Source: Pseudeuparius sepicola (Eukaryota > Arthropoda > Insecta > Coleoptera > Anthribidae). From it: a stretch of DNA of 64,000 nucleotides. The stretch spans positions 130,631,373 to 130,695,372 of the forward strand of contig OY987299.1 of assembly GCA_963920635.1 (NCBI GenBank). Reading direction: 5' to 3'. The notes below the pieces were generated by a model. The model was not told the DNA's origin. It worked only from the letters and a program-made list of their open reading frames with translations, and made no database searches. Position 1 is the first letter of the stretch. Every line of letters begins with the position of its first letter. Below, in pieces: positions 10,731-23,010 of the stretch. A program made the position numbers and the translations under genes.

Positions 10731-12316
10731 CCTAGTTATTTTTATGACTCATATTAAATTCCACATGAGATATAAAAAGGTGAAACTTCAGTGCCTTTGT
10801 ACATAAATATCTATTTTTAAAAAGGTTTTTATTTTTATTTTTTTCTAATTTTATTTAGAGAAATTTTGAATGGTGATTGACTCAATTTCCTATAACACTT
10901 CTGGTAGACTTTCTAACACTAAAATGCAAGTTACACTGTGTATAACTTAGTACACAGCTTAAATAAAAGCTTTTTAAAAAAGGTTTTCATTTTTATTTTT
11001 TCTAATTTGATTTAGAGAAATTTTGAATGGAGAGTGATTCAATTTCCTAGAACCGTTAACTGAAGAAATACCCCACGCTATAACACTCCTGGTAGATTTT
11101 CTTATATTAAAATGCCGGTTACCCTTGTATATACCTAGCTACTATTCCTGTTTGAATTATTATTCGAATATATAGGTAGGGGAAAACAGCTGAACAGATG
11201 TTTATGTTATTAATTGTTACTTTTAAACACACACACCACAGAACCAGTAGTCTTAATATTTAAAAAATATGAAAAATCACAATTATAAAAAAACACCGAC
11301 ATCAATTAAAAAGGAACGTGGCATTTCTAAGAAATCCGAATTCATCGAAACAATAATACAGCAGCAGAACTATTATCACTTTCGCAATACTACCGCCGCG
11401 CCGTAAACTTTTCTCTGAAAACATAACGCAACGGAGCGGCATTTGAGCGAATTGTAAAAATTTCAGAGAAATTAAGTGAAATCTATGGCACGTCTTCTTA
11501 TACCCATATCCAGCCGGTTGCATAGGTGTGTTTGGCCATATTTACGGTGGGAATTAATAAGGCTACATAATCCAAGAAAATCGGAATGGTGAAAGCATCG
11601 TCCGGATGATTTGTGGCGGAACATTGCGTGTATTTTTTCTACCTAATGATGTAAAGTTTCTGCTGAATTGTTTTTAGTAAAAACGGCCGGAGCATAATGG
11701 AGTTTCTAATCGAAAACCAGGTTAGCGTTTAGTTAAAAGGTTTTGTGCGATGTAGAATGTACCAACGTGCAGCAGCCTACCTTACCGTAACTCCAAAATT
11801 ATTAGACATATTTTCTGTTGAGTTTTGGTGCTTTGTAGTTTTGTCTAATTGATATCGTAGTTATTTTTTCCTAATGAAACTTTTTCTTTTCGATTTATTA
11901 TTTCGGCACTGAAGTTCCTTTTTACTACTCACTGTGGTTTATTTGGCTCGGCCAGAGGCCTCTGCAATTAAATTCGGCAAGAGTCATAAAAAGTTGAATT
12001 TCAATGCCTTGGTAGGTACATAACTATTTTTTTCTACTCCTATACTAGTAACATACCTATTAAGTAACGATTTAGGTTATAAGTAAGTCCATTGTTACGA
12101 ACACCGACACGTAACGGCTGACATGTAATAAAAAAAATTACATATCTGTTCTCAATTAAAACACAATAAATTATCACAGGTGCCTTGTTAGGGCGGCATC
12201 CGCGCCACCATAGCAACCAACCAACATACTAATTGTTGCCTGTCATCAATCAAAAGTATAGTTTATCTATTATAATAGTTTTTCTTTTGTCGAAGAAAAA
12301 TTATGGTACAAAACTC
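10731..12316. other. Repeat debris, no gene
   Basis: It contains a partial hairpin copy (10740-10800), two related segments (10800-10925 and 10965-11110, sharing GATTTAGAGAAATTTTGAAT), and hairpin copy 3. Short open frames such as 11523-11302 show no motif. Confidence 0.5.
11905..12008. repeat. Hairpin MITE-like unit, copy 3
   Basis: More diverged relative of the 8365 hairpin, from GGCACTGAAGTTCC to TTTCAATGCC, here without X units beside it. This shows that the hairpin moves independently of the 5S-like repeat. Confidence 0.75.
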
Positions 12317-12424
12317 GAGTTGTAAGCTTATTATATACTGGTGGAATTACAGCACTCGCCGCTGCGCGGCTTGTGCGCAACTTTTCCACTCATACGTAAT
12401 AAGCTGTTTACAACTCTCGCTATG
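12317..12424. repeat. Small hairpin element
   Basis: The left part GAGTTGTAAGCTTATTATAT is mirrored by an inverted version on the right (GTAATAAGCTGTTTACAACT), giving a roughly 105-bp imperfect palindrome with a GC-rich loop (CGCCGCTGCGCGG). Confidence 0.6.
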
Positions 12425-12535
12425 TAATATACTATTACAAGCTTTTTTATCTAACTAGGTCAAAAAGGTGTCAAAAAGCACAAAATAAAAAAAAACCTTT
12501 TTAAAAACAAGCTTAAGCCATGTACTAAAACAAAT

Positions 12536-12790
12536 AAAATAAGTTTTCGTTAAGATAATTCAATTCCAAATTGCGACAAGTTTTTGCAAATTGAAGAAGC
12601 TTGCCGCGCGAATTGTAAAAAAATGCATACTTTGGCAAATAGGTACCTACTTGCTTGTCAACCAATCACTGTCCAATAAAATTAATTGGTACCTACTTTC
12701 ATCAACATTTCGCGCGACAAGCTTTTCAATTTGCGAAAACTTGTCGCAATTTGGAATTGAATTAACTTAACGAAAACCTAAACTTATTAT
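12536..12790. mobile_element. Palindromic MITE, 255 bp
   Basis: The arms of about 75 bp (AAGTTTTCGTTAAGATAATT... on the left, ...TTAACTTAACGAAAACCT on the right) are reverse complements, including GAATTCCAAATTG-like and CGCGCGA blocks. There is no coding content and no clear target duplication. Confidence 0.75.
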
Positions 12791-13769
12791 AGGTATAGAT
12801 TGATTGGCAGCTCCAGCTCTCTCTACTTTATGGTTGCAGTATTTTCCACATCATCAAATTTCGAATTCGTATTAAGCTATTTTTTTCCACCTGTGGTTAA
12901 AATCTTTAATGGTGAAATAACCATTCCCATCATGGTAAGCTGGCTGTGGGTGCGTGAAGCTTTCGCAACTCGCGACCACAAAAAAAATCTAATTCATGGG
13001 CATCGCCTCGAAACAATCCGCATTGTTGGTTCAGGTGGGTGCCGGCGTCGATTATCGGAATAACGCGAATTTAAAATAGTGATTAAACGTTACGTAAGCG
13101 AGCCAGCGCTGAACGACCGCATTGTTTTCGCCTAGCGGCCAAGATCACGGACGGGCCGTCCGAAAAAAGACATTTGAATAATTCGCCACAATGCCGAAGC
13201 GGGGCGTATGGTAATTCGGGGAAGGCGCTCGCGCCCGAACAACCGCCCGGCCCGTGCGGAGATCGCCGAGTGATGGATGATGTGCAAAATCAACAAGTTG
13301 AAATAATAGACGTCCGAATCTATCGTTCGGTCCACAACCTTCTCAAACTTACAAGCCCTGTGCAGACATGTGGCAACGCCGCAGCGGGACGGTTCAACGG
13401 GTATATGCAGTATAGAGCAGGCTGCACTTTGGCTTAGTTTATCTTTTCTAATAAATGGTTAACCCTCATATAATATGGTAAATTTGAGCAAATAGAGGGG
13501 ACGACATTTTGTTGTAATTCGAATTTTTGTCAGAATTTTTCGCAAAGTGCGCCGTCAGGCAAATGATGATTACCTATCTTCCCTTATGGTTAAATTTTCA
13601 TAAAAATACAAACAACAAGCGAACAGAGAAGTGCATGTTGTGAAAGTAAAGGTAAGTAATCTGAGATTACTCTCCTTCTCCTTCTCCTACAGAAGAGATT
13701 ACTAATCTATTATCGTTTTTATAGAAAAATTCTACTAAAAATTACTTTCAAGATATACATATTCTCGCG
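12791..13769. other. Unassigned; includes a GC-rich island at about 13010-13270
   Basis: The 13010-13270 part is CpG-rich and non-repetitive. Overlapping open frames on both strands (13174-13437, 13335-13132) show no motif and I do not call them genes. Confidence 0.4.
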
Positions 13770-14523
13770 ACAAGCTTTTAATATCATAATACAGTTCTAT
13801 AATGTAACAAAATTATGGGTTTGCCTTGGTTTGATTTATTATAAAGTTTATTTTCTTCTTTTCAGAGCATCTAAATAAAAGCTTGTTTTTAAAAATATTT
13901 TTTTATTTATAATTTTATTTTCATCTTTTTAGATCTATTCTTCAAGCCCTTTCATTTAATGCCCATATTAAGGGAAAAGAAAATGTAATCCGCCGTGTTG
14001 GAGCGGCGGCCATATTGAATTTAGTGTGATGTCACTAACTTTATCGTTTTCTACTCTTCAAGCCCTTAGTTCGCCATCTTAGTTAGGCGGCCATATTGAA
14101 TTTAGTGTGATGTTACTAACTCTATCGTTTTCTACTCTTCAAGCCCTTTCATTTGATACCCATATTAAGGGGGTTTACAAAAAAATACATTATCCGCCAT
14201 CTTGGACCAGCGGTCATATTGAATTTAGTGTGATGTCGCTAACTTTATCGTTTTCTATTCTTCAAGCCCTTTTATTTGATACCCATATTAAGGGGGTTGA
14301 CAAAACATACATCATCCGCCATCTTGGAGCGGCGGCCATTTTGAAAGTATTACAATATTTAGTATTGCATATTGCATTGTCACCGGAACTAAAGGTGTAT
14401 GCAAAATTTCAGCTCAATCGGATGTCAGGAAGTGGTTCTAATTCAGCTTGTAAGATTTGACCTAAACATACATACAAACAATCATACAATCATACATACA
14501 TTGCAAGTTAACTAAAAGCTTGT
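13770..14523 (+). repeat. ACAAGCTTTTA-family repeat, copy A
   Basis: It starts ACAAGCTTTTAATAT and ends AAAAGCTTGT, so the ends are inverted repeats. Inside, a block containing GGCCATATTGAATTTAGTGT and TTCAAGCCCTT occurs three times in tandem (about 14004, 14087, 14208), followed by the family's 3' part (CCGCCATCTTGGAGCGGCGG, CAAAATTTCAGCTCAATCGG). The small open frame 14107-14460 only reflects the repeat. Confidence 0.7.
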
Positions 14524-14664
14524 AAAAAGCTTGTAATAAAAAGTTGTGGCCAGCACTTCAGGCAGTCTGTTTCCACCCAGAGACACACTGCCTCGTCGTA
14601 GCAATCTGGCGGCGATAGCACTACTCACACTACACAAATAATTTCTGGTAAATTTCTTGTAAAA

Positions 14665-14772
14665 TCAGGGAGTGACAGTGACAGGCCACGAGGCGCCGGT
14701 TCGCAGGGCTTTCGAGAGTCCGCTGTGTTCGATCGGTCTAGGGTTCAAATCCCGGTCGTGCGGCAATCTTTT
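14665..14772 (+). ncRNA. tRNA-like B-box segment (SINE or tRNA pseudogene)
   Basis: GGGTTCAAATCCCGGTCGTG resembles the T-arm and B box of a tRNA, followed by CGGCA and then a T-run (14766-14776) that would stop RNA polymerase III. No matching acceptor strand or D-arm is found at tRNA distance, so it is a relic or SINE fragment. Confidence 0.4.
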
Positions 14773-14925
14773 TTTTATTTTTTAAATCACATTTAAAAAA
14801 GGCAAAATATTTATAATTTTGTAGCTAACTATTTACTAAGTGTGAAATTAAGCCTAAACACTGAATAACTAAATAATTATTTACAGTTGACTATATACAC
14901 AGTTCCTAGACATAGTCAATTTTCG

Positions 14926-16575
14926 CTTTCAGTATGTGAATGTGGAAAATTAAATTTATGTAAAAGGTAGGGGAGAGTGGTACTCAGTGAGACGCTATAC
15001 ACAGTGAGACAGCCTCATTTATTTTTAAATTTCGCGCGATTGTTTAGTTTTCTCTCTTTGCATCGCTTGCTGCAGTGTTAAAGCACGTGCCAGTGAAACC
15101 GTTATACTAATTTGAAAGTATTGTGTGATTTTGGCGGAAAAAATAGATTTGGCAAGGCAAGGAGTAACAAAATGTACGCAATTGTTAAGCGTGTATCAGT
15201 TTCATCTGTAGATATTGAATGATTATTAGTAGTTGAAACGATTCCTTATCATCTTACTTTCTAACCTCAAATTTGTGTGGCCCGCAAAAAATTCATAAAC
15301 CAATAAAATTCTATCTCCCATGAATTTTGGGGAATGGTACACACTGAGACAAGCCAATAGGTACACATTGAGACACTTATCTCAGTGTGTACCAAATGTT
15401 GATTTTTGAAATTTTAAATTGTAATCACAGAGTTATAAGAGAGCTATAATCCCAAAATCCCAAAAACGCGTTCCCTTCTCTTATCTTGTACGCAAATGTT
15501 AAGGTAAGAAATGCCAATAAGCGCATTTATTAAATCAAGAGCCTATGTGTTTTCTTTTAGAAATGTTTATAAGTTTGGTGTTGGATTAGAATTTTTTTCC
15601 TGCCCATCTATATCACCAAAGAGTATTAGCTTCTGTTTTCCTACGATCTCTCCCTGTTGACATTATGTCTCAATGTGTCCCATCCAGTGGTACACAGTGA
15701 GACATTTTCAGAAAAAAATAGTTAATTTTTTGTTACTTACATAAGAGATATATTTTAATTTTTATTATGTTAACAGATATGCGCAATGTAAGTTCAAAAG
15801 ACGGTACTAAAATAAAACCTGTTGTTCTATAAATCGATGTGTTATGTATAAAAAAGTATTTTTTGTCTCACTGGGTACCACCCTCCCCTACACATTTTTT
15901 GTCAAAAAATTAAAAAATTATTATAATATGGTGGTACCTGGAAAAAAAGGAAGAGAAGTGATAAAAACAGTCTGAAAAAGTTTTTGTAGGAAATTTGTAT
16001 CTTACCATGAGAGAGAGGTTATTACGTTGTATTATAATTATAACATTTACATTGTAAATGATCAGTTGCAGTTTTCGAGTTTGAATTTTTATAGATCCTT
16101 AAGATTTCCCTTTTCTGAATAGTTAGTATTTTACCCTTTCTCAGTTTTGGCGAATGCAGTGGGAGTACCACACTTTGTATTTTTCAGATTGTTTTTGGCA
16201 TTTCCCGTCCAATTATATTTCACATTTCTCGCGCATGACTGACTAGTCGGGCCTTCCTTTCGACCGCTTTAAATTGACACTGGACAGACATGTTCAATGT
16301 TTAGCGGCCATGGTGACTTGACGGAGTTTTTTAAAAGATTTAAGATGAAATTTTGGTACCACGTTCCAGAGATCTCGTTACAAATTTCTGAATTTTCGTC
16401 ACATTTTTAATACCAACATAATAACCTCCCTCTCCTCTCATGGTAAGATATCCTACAAAAACTTTAAGCCTGCATATTTTTCCAGGTACCACCATCTTAT
16501 AATAATTAAATTTTTTGACCAAAAATGTGAACCTTTTACATAAATCTAATTTTCCACATTCACATATTCCCTAGG
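14926..16575. mobile_element. Palindromic element, outer host of a nested insertion
   Basis: The left arm (14926-14969 plus 15889-16030) and right arm (about 16325-16575) are reverse complements: TATGTGAATGTGGAAAATTA at the outer end, then AAAAAATT-rich sequence, GGTGGTACCTGGAAAAA and CTTACCATGAGAG. The left arm is split by the 14970-15888 element. About 300 bp of unique sequence forms the loop. No protein is encoded. Confidence 0.8.
14970..15888. mobile_element. TA-flanked non-autonomous element nested in a palindrome arm
   Basis: The ends GGGGAGAGTGGTACTCAGTG and CACTGGGTACCACCCTCCCC are inverted repeats (about 25 bp) and are flanked by TA on both sides (14968-14969, 15889-15890). Internal copies of the end motif (TACACA(G/T)TGAGAC at about 15000, 15340, 15360, 15692) suggest repeated transposase-binding sites. 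No transposase frame survives. The TA duplication fits Tc1/mariner-like movement. Confidence 0.85.
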
Positions 16576-16659
16576 AAGGTAAGTTCCTTTTTATTATTTA
16601 TTTCCTTTTCATCAATAAATCAACAATGTTACCTAATTGAAAATAATTTTCTAGCTTTG

Positions 16660-16800
16660 ATAATATTACAATGTTAGACTGCTGAAGATGAACCCTTGGG
16701 TGGGTTGTGGGTTGAAACATATGTACAGTTAAATAAACTGTGTTTATGGGGCTGATACTGTAAGTTTTACCTTTTACCCCTTTCGTTCTATTCTCTTACT
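16660..16800 (+). repeat. Penelope pLTR-like fragment (possible hammerhead remnant)
   Basis: The phrase CTGAAGATGAACCCTTGGG, a GGGTT stem partner and then TTGAAACATATGTA has the CTGA..GA / GAAA order seen in terminal regions of Penelope-like elements, some of which carry hammerhead ribozymes. The core is not exact, so this is a resemblance only. Confidence 0.35.
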
Positions 16801-17955
16801 CCCTCTTCAAGGCATGGACTATTTCCTCCGTTTATTTACAGTTGTTAAATTCTCATCCTAAACACAACTCGTGGTACGCCTAATAATCAGATAATACCAT
16901 TCGTTAATTTATTAACTCATTATAATCCCAATCATAAGAAAATACCACTCCTGCCACGCAGTCGTATAGTGTAGTAAATTTTAATATCTCGCACAAATCT
17001 AAAAACAATATAATAATTATAGAAACCGACGTATTGGCACTTTGACTTTCATCTCCTCATTGTTTGTCAAATGACTATAGAAATGTAATTTAAATAAAAT
17101 TAGTCTGTATCAAAGCATTATCGGTCATAAAAATATTGTACGTTATATTTCCGATCTTATAACTTAAATTCCTATTTCGACATCTAATGAATTCCCTTAT
17201 TATATTTATAATTATAACGTATATTATAGACTTTCTGTCGATATACAGCGCTCACCGCTGCCAGCAGACTAAATAGGCCCATATATCAGGAGCGTTTTCC
17301 AAAGCAGTCGCGCAGCTATAGCTGTACCAGAGAGTTGCGTTTAAAAGGCTTTTACGCAGGAATATACATCATACAGGTTCGGACTGTCAAAGGCAGACGC
17401 AGCCAAAAAAGAACGGGAAGAATATAGAGCCACAGTGGGCGTATTATTTGAAGTTTGGGGTTTGCGCTGAAGAGGCTTATCGCGAAAAAAACCCGGCAAA
17501 ATCGGAGATATTCGTGGAAATGGAACGAAAAAAATCGTCACGTTGCTTTCATTTGGACGAAACAACAACGTAAATTCGTGTTCTGGCGATGTCCGTTTGA
17601 TCCCATTGTGATGTTTTTTTTTGGTCAAAGGTCTTTCCGAAGCGCCCTGCATAATAATCCCTCGAAGGGCTTCCAAGAGAAATTTTCACGTTACGTTTAC
17701 CTCCTCGGGAAATTTTCCCAGAACGTTCGTGTCGCTAATAAAGTTATTGTCGGAGAATGGTTTGTTAGGGCAGTATCTAGATTGTGCAACTAATAAAACC
17801 AAATTATCCCTAACTTTAAGTAACTTCGGTGCTCCGAACACGTAGCCGTAGTACACTGTAACTCGATGTGAATTATAATGGAGGGAATACGAACCAGTGG
17901 CCTATTCATGGGGGGGGGGGGGGCAAAGGGGGCAATTGCAATCATTTTTATGTTA
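16801..17955. other. Unassigned; overlapping open frames without motifs
   Basis: Frames 17341-17676 (minus) and 17455-17793 (plus) overlap on opposite strands and neither has a recognisable domain. A 14-base G-run occurs near 17910. I call no gene. Confidence 0.4.
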
Positions 17956-17957
17956 TA

Positions 17958-18606
17958 CAGGGTGTCCGGTAATAACTTAAAAAATCAAATAGAAAAATGG
18001 AAAATATGACGAAAAGTTCATATGAACATAGGTCCTCAGATGTTTGGTTTTCGAGATGCAGGGTGTTGAAATTGAAATTTTATTTTCGATTTTTTTAAGT
18101 AACTTTTTGAGACAACAAAATTTTCTTGCAAAAAAAAACAACAAGTTAATTGAACTGTCAGAAAATATATGTTCTTGTTTATTTTAATTTTATTTTGAAT
18201 TTAATTGCATACTAGTGTCGATATGCACCTGCATCGATGCAGAAATTTGAAAATTTCTCGAAAACGGTCACCTTTGGCGTTATTCACCAAGTATACCTGT
18301 TTTGCTTAGGAGCAAACTAAATTAAATAATGATAGCGTACGCAGCGCCCTCTACGGATTGCACCAAAAATAATACCAAATTATGACTTCTCTTCCCAAAA
18401 AAAAGCCGGCTACCAAATTTTGCAAGAAACTTTTGTCGTCTCAAAAAGTTTCTTAAAAAAAATCGAAAATAAAATTTCGATTTCAACACCCTGCATCTCG
18501 GAAACCAAACATCTGCCGACCCAGGTTCATATATGAACTTTTCCGTCATATTTTCCATTTTTCTTGTTAATTGTTTAAGTTGGTACATTTATTTCCGGAC
18601 ACCCTG
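17958..18606. mobile_element. TA-flanked palindromic MITE (CAGGGTGTCCGG)
   Basis: It starts CAGGGTGTCCGGTAATAA, ends CCGGACACCCTG and has TA on each side (17956-17957, 18607-18608). The arms stay complementary for about 200 bp (for example AACATCTGCCG versus the AGATGTTTGGTTTTCG block, and CAACACCCTGCATCTC versus GAGATGCAGGGTGTTG). The minus frame 18588-18322 is a by-product of the arm. Confidence 0.9.
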
Positions 18607-18608
18607 TA

Positions 18609-20452
18609 TTTATTTATTTTAGAAAATATGTTTTTGTTCTGTTTTTATTCATTAAAATTATCGACAGAATTTTGTTATTTATAACTGATACGAACATACC
18701 ACAGAGTGGTTTAGTTTAGCTATAGTCACATTATAATATTCATCTTGGTGTCTTTTATATAGAGTCGTCCAAAATTGTGATGAATTGGTCCACGCGCATT
18801 ACATATAACACCATAGAGTTTACCAAGCTTCAGTTACATACCGTGTAAAACATTTACCTGATAGAAACAAAAATAAAGTTATACCTACCAAATGGTTCCC
18901 AGATATCTACTACATATTTTAGTCAGGATCTCTACTAATTCATTGTCTGGCAACATCTTATCTAATAGAGTTCGACTCGAGGTTGGTCTCCAAGCCAATA
19001 ACGTCACTGATATATTCTTGCTAGGAGTCGATTTGCATGAGATTACTTGATTTTCGGAGAGATCTGCGCTAGACAGTCGTCTTAGTACGCTTAAGCACTT
19101 AATTCCCGTTCGGAATCAGTAATTGGATACCTACTGGCGCTTCTCTGTGAAGTATGGTCGGTTAAAACACAAGTAGAACAATGAAAATATACGTAATACT
19201 TTTAACAGCCGCTAGAAAAGTGTTTTTAAATAGTTACAAAGACATTGAAGAATATTATCGTTGACTGACGTATTTATAAAGACTTCTCACGGCTATAGCT
19301 TCATGTCCTGGAAAACAGATGGCTCTGATGGCTAACAATGTACTCTGCATTGTATTTTATCTCCGGAAAGCGCATGGTGAGCCAAAAATGTGTCAGACGT
19401 GACAGCCGTGAACAGTCTTTAATAATATATCAGCCAACGATATTATTTAAAGTTGAAACTTTACGTTACAGTAGGTAACAATTCCGCAATGACGTTGATC
19501 GTTTTAATGACGATTTTGGCGGTTTTCACTGCTGATTTGAAAAGCGAAGTTAGGAACGCCACAAAACTGTCCGCTTGAAACTAGGAAGCCTTCCCGTTAC
19601 ATAAAAAATGAGTAACCATCAAAGGCAATTCATCCGGTTTCAATTTAACGTGACAATCGGAGGAGCGCAGCAGCGATCTTTCCGAGCTCCATTGCCATTC
19701 GTCTTTGAACCCGAGATCTAGTGCCCTTATTTATTTTCTCGTTCCTTCACCTATCTCTATCGAAGTTAATCTGTAAGAATCGATAGCTTAGGGCCGTAAG
19801 AAATATTACAGGCGTCCGAGGAACGAACGAGGTTTGAATTGTGGTTAAGATGGGCATTCACTAGGTTCAAGTTAGGTAATCTATATGATTGAAAAGAGAG
19901 AACCACAGACGAAATATGACTAGATCAATAACAACAAATAATGGCATTGTACTAACGAATTTGTTTATGGGCATGGGCTGATTCCGTTTTTCTCACTTGC
20001 CACGCACATGTTTCGTGTCCAATTGTTCAAAATTATTTCACTAATAGACTAATACACATGCAAGTAAAAACTTTCTAGAGATAAAACAACATGTTTGCTC
20101 TCACTGAGTATACTTGCTAGGAAACAATATAACATGTGCACACGTGTACACAGTTAGATCGAAGCATATTGAATAGCAAATGAATATTTACGAATTTCAA
20201 CTATTAATATTATAAAAGATAAAGCAGCAAATAAGTCGGTACAATAATTATTGATTTGAGTTGTTAAATGTTGAATTTTGTGGTTCGATGAATAAGTAGA
20301 AAGTTCACATAACCAACAATCATGAATGGTTACCCTACACCCTCTAACCCCTTCTGTAGCAGACGCCGAAGTCTCCTACATCTCACCGCTACGAACTAAT
20401 ATTAATTTGAATAAATAACACCTAGCCCATGGAACCTGTATCTCATGTAGAT
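18609..20452. other. Unique-looking intergenic sequence
   Basis: Nearly 1.9 kb without palindromes, tandem repeats or convincing exons. This is the longest stretch in the window that looks like single-copy intergenic DNA. Confidence 0.45.
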
Positions 20453-20525
20453 TAGTTGGTTAAGTGCCTACGCCTACGGCTACAGTAGAAGTCACGGGTT
20501 CTGATTTGTTTTTGTTTTTTCAATT
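20453..20525 (+). ncRNA. tRNA-derived SINE-like fragment
   Basis: GATTAGTTGGTTAAGTGCC is a good tRNA-type A box. About 45 bp later ACGGGTTCTGATTTG is a degenerate B box, followed by a T-rich tract. Spacing and order fit a tRNA-derived SINE head. Confidence 0.5.
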
Positions 20526-20596
20526 GATATCCTTTACCTGACAGCCCACTAAAACATCCTTTTCAATAGAAACTAAAATATACAAACACTGTATAA

Positions 20597-21166
20597 ATAC
20601 CGCGAACAAATGACACAAAGACTCTCTTAACTCCGCATCATTCAAAACCTCCACACTTATACGGATTACCAAAAATACACAAAACTAACATTCCTCTTCG
20701 CCCCATTGTAAGTTCAATAAATTCACCATGTCATCCGTTAGCAAAATATTTACTTAAAATTGTTAATCCGTTAGTAGGAAACTCAAATTCATTTAACAGA
20801 AACAGTAATCATTTTCTAGAAAAAATTAGGGAACATCAATTTCCGGATAATTATATATTAGCTAGCTTTGATGTGGTTAGTCTTTTTTCAAATGCCCCTG
20901 TTGACAAATCATTAAACATTTTACGCAGAAAGTTAGAAAGTGATCAGACTTTAGTAGAAAGGACAAATTTGAATATAGATGCAATATTAGAACTAACAAC
21001 ACTATGTGTTAAAACCACTTATTTTCAACTAGGGAATGAATTTTACCAGCAGGAATTTGGAATGGCTATGGGGTCTCCTTTATCACCATTCATAAGCAAT
21101 TTATTCATGGAAGATTTTGAACAAAATGAATTGACTAGATATGTTCACCAACCTAATGTTTGGTGG
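20597..21166 (+). pseudogene. Penelope-like reverse transcriptase, N-terminal part
   Basis: Open from 20597: HLYGLPKIHKTNIPLRPIVS, SPCHPLAKYLL, ASFDVVSLFSNAPVDKSL (first catalytic Asp), QEFGMAMGSPLSPFISNLF. These are the standard Penelope RT blocks in order. The frame runs to ...NVWW at 21161-21166, where the Gypsy 5' LTR begins. The N-terminus is missing and no start codon can be chosen. RT of this family copies RNA from a nicked DNA end. Confidence 0.85.
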
Positions 21167-21601
21167 TGTACCAGAACATAGTTTTGGTTTTTAGAATAGC
21201 CTCTGTGTGTCTAAGTTGGGTGATTCGCCGCCTGATGGCGCTAGCGGTACCACTTGACCGTCGGATTGGCGTCGAATATATTTTTTGCCGTGAACTACAT
21301 TTTTTGGTTTCGCCTTTCGCGGTTCAGGTATTCGACGTTTTGCGGCGGCCGAGCAACCCACGCTCTGATAACCTTCAGGGTGTCAAGGGACAGATTGTTC
21401 TTAAAAGTACGATCGCTGTGCCTGGTATCAGGTGAGTTAGAACTAGTTAAAATCGAAGTAATTCCTGCAATCGGTATGTCTTATTTCAGAGCTGGTGAGC
21501 AAGGCTGTAAACGAAAATAGAAAATAAAAACCGTTACTAATTTGACATCCATCAACGTTTTTTCCCTCCTGTCTGAAGCCCAACCCCCGAGTCTCAGCGC
21601 A
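21167..21601 (+). repeat. 5' LTR (435 bp)
   Basis: Starts TGTACCAGAACATAG and ends GAGTCTCAGCGCA, with TG...CA termini. AAAATAGAAAATAAAAACCG near 21517 may serve for polyadenylation. The sequence just downstream (ACTTGTCGCCCCCACG) is where a tRNA primer site would be; I did not match it to a tRNA. Confidence 0.95.
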
Positions 21602-21642
21602 ACTTGTCGCCCCCACGTGTGGCAGGAGGTTTTTTGTCGTAA

Positions 21643-23010
21643 ATGATGGATCAAGGTCAGAGATATAGTTTGAGGAGCAATGGACCACTACCGGAGTCTG
21701 GAGCCGTAAGACGTGTGACGTCACCATTGTCACAACCACCAGTAGGACCTACGGTAACGCCGCCCATCCAAGGTAGGCCTAGATTATCTGAATCTTTGTC
21801 GGCGCCAATGTCCCCAAGTCGTGGAAGGGGTGCATTTCGCAACAGGAGTTCGTTGGTGGGCCAACCAGGCGAAGGAGCTAGGTGTGCTGATCTTCAATCG
21901 CCCGCATTGGGGCGTAGTTTGCAAAACGATGAAGCTGGTGCCAACCAAGAAGCTACGGGTTACATAACTGTAGATACTAGATAAAGTTTGGGGCGTCAGT
22001 GTACTGATAATGTATTGTTTGATAACATTCCACCTCCGAGTTATGAAATGTCGAATAATTTTATTAGGGATAATAACAATGTTACTTCCAATGTTCGTAA
22101 TTTTACTGTAGAGTCGTCCAATTTAACAAATTTGTTAAATTCTCAGTGTAATAGTAATCGTAATAACTATCCAAATTTTAATACAAATTTTAATTCTATG
22201 TTAGATAATAATAATTTAGCAGGAATTATTTCTCAAGTGGTTACTGCAACAATGCAGAATTTGAATTTACCTGGTACCAGCACAAGTACAAATAATAGGA
22301 ACTCAAATAGTTTGAGTAGCGAAACGTATAGACGTATTCCGGTTTTCGACAATAAGGGGTCCATACACCCAATGGATTTTATGCAACAGTTGGAGTTTTG
22401 TTACAATTCGGATAACATTTCCTTTGACCATTTTAAAATGATGATAATTGATTTGTTTAGGGGTGATGCACGTGTTTGGAGCCAAGCTTATTTAAATAAT
22501 TTTACAGATTTTGTCTCATTTAATAGAGAATTTATAGAGCATTTTTGGTCTAGTTCGGTGCGTTGGCAGGCTGTGGTTAAATTGAGATCCAACAAATATA
22601 TTAAGGGGTCGTATACACAACACTTTATGAACTGTGTGACTATGTCCAAACATTTGGGCGAAGAATACAATGAGAGACGTTTGATTAAAATTATTTCGCA
22701 ACTTTTCCCCCCATCTGTCAGTTGTATTTTGGTAAATACTAGTAGTTTTGCTGATGTAATGAGCAAACTTCGACAAGCAGATGAATATGTTGACCATTCG
22801 GACGTCTCGGACCAGGGACCGGCAAACTCAGTTAATGTACAAAGGTTAAGAGAGTTTGACGGTGCACGTGGTCAGTTTAAGGATAATAATAGGAATACTA
22901 GGTTCCCTCCAAGAAATCCGAGGGTAGCACTGCTCCAAGTGGACGAATCGTTCTCCGATGAGGACGCGAATCCGGGAAACGGGGATGCCCCCCACGAACA
23001 GACAAGGTAG
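21643..23010 (+). pseudogene. gag: Gypsy gag, interrupted by an in-frame stop
   Basis: One frame runs from ATG 21643 (MMDQGQRYSLRSNG...) to TAG 23010, about 455 codons, but is cut by TAA at 21982-21984. The second part has the capsid-like region of retrotransposon gag: RIPVFDNKGSIHPMDFMQQL, LFRGDARVWSQAY, FIEHFW, GSYTQHF. Gag forms the particle that packages the RNA. No CCHC zinc knuckle is seen, which some Gypsy lineages lack. The last 49 nt overlap the pol frame, which is in the -1 phase, so pol would normally be made by -1 frameshifting. The stop could also be read through; more likely it is an inactivating mutation. Confidence 0.8.

Noticed and set aside
14665..14772. Functional tRNA gene
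   Set aside because: Only the T-arm and B box are convincing. No acceptor or D-arm partner lies at the right distance.
17341..17793. Overlapping 111- and 112-residue frames as genes
   Set aside because: They are on opposite strands of the same DNA, with no motif, no start context and no splice evidence.
21431..21500. Intron within the Gypsy LTR (GTGAGT ... TTTCAG)
   Set aside because: The signals look reasonable but are only about 70 bp apart and no coding sequence would be joined. Without transcripts it cannot be supported.
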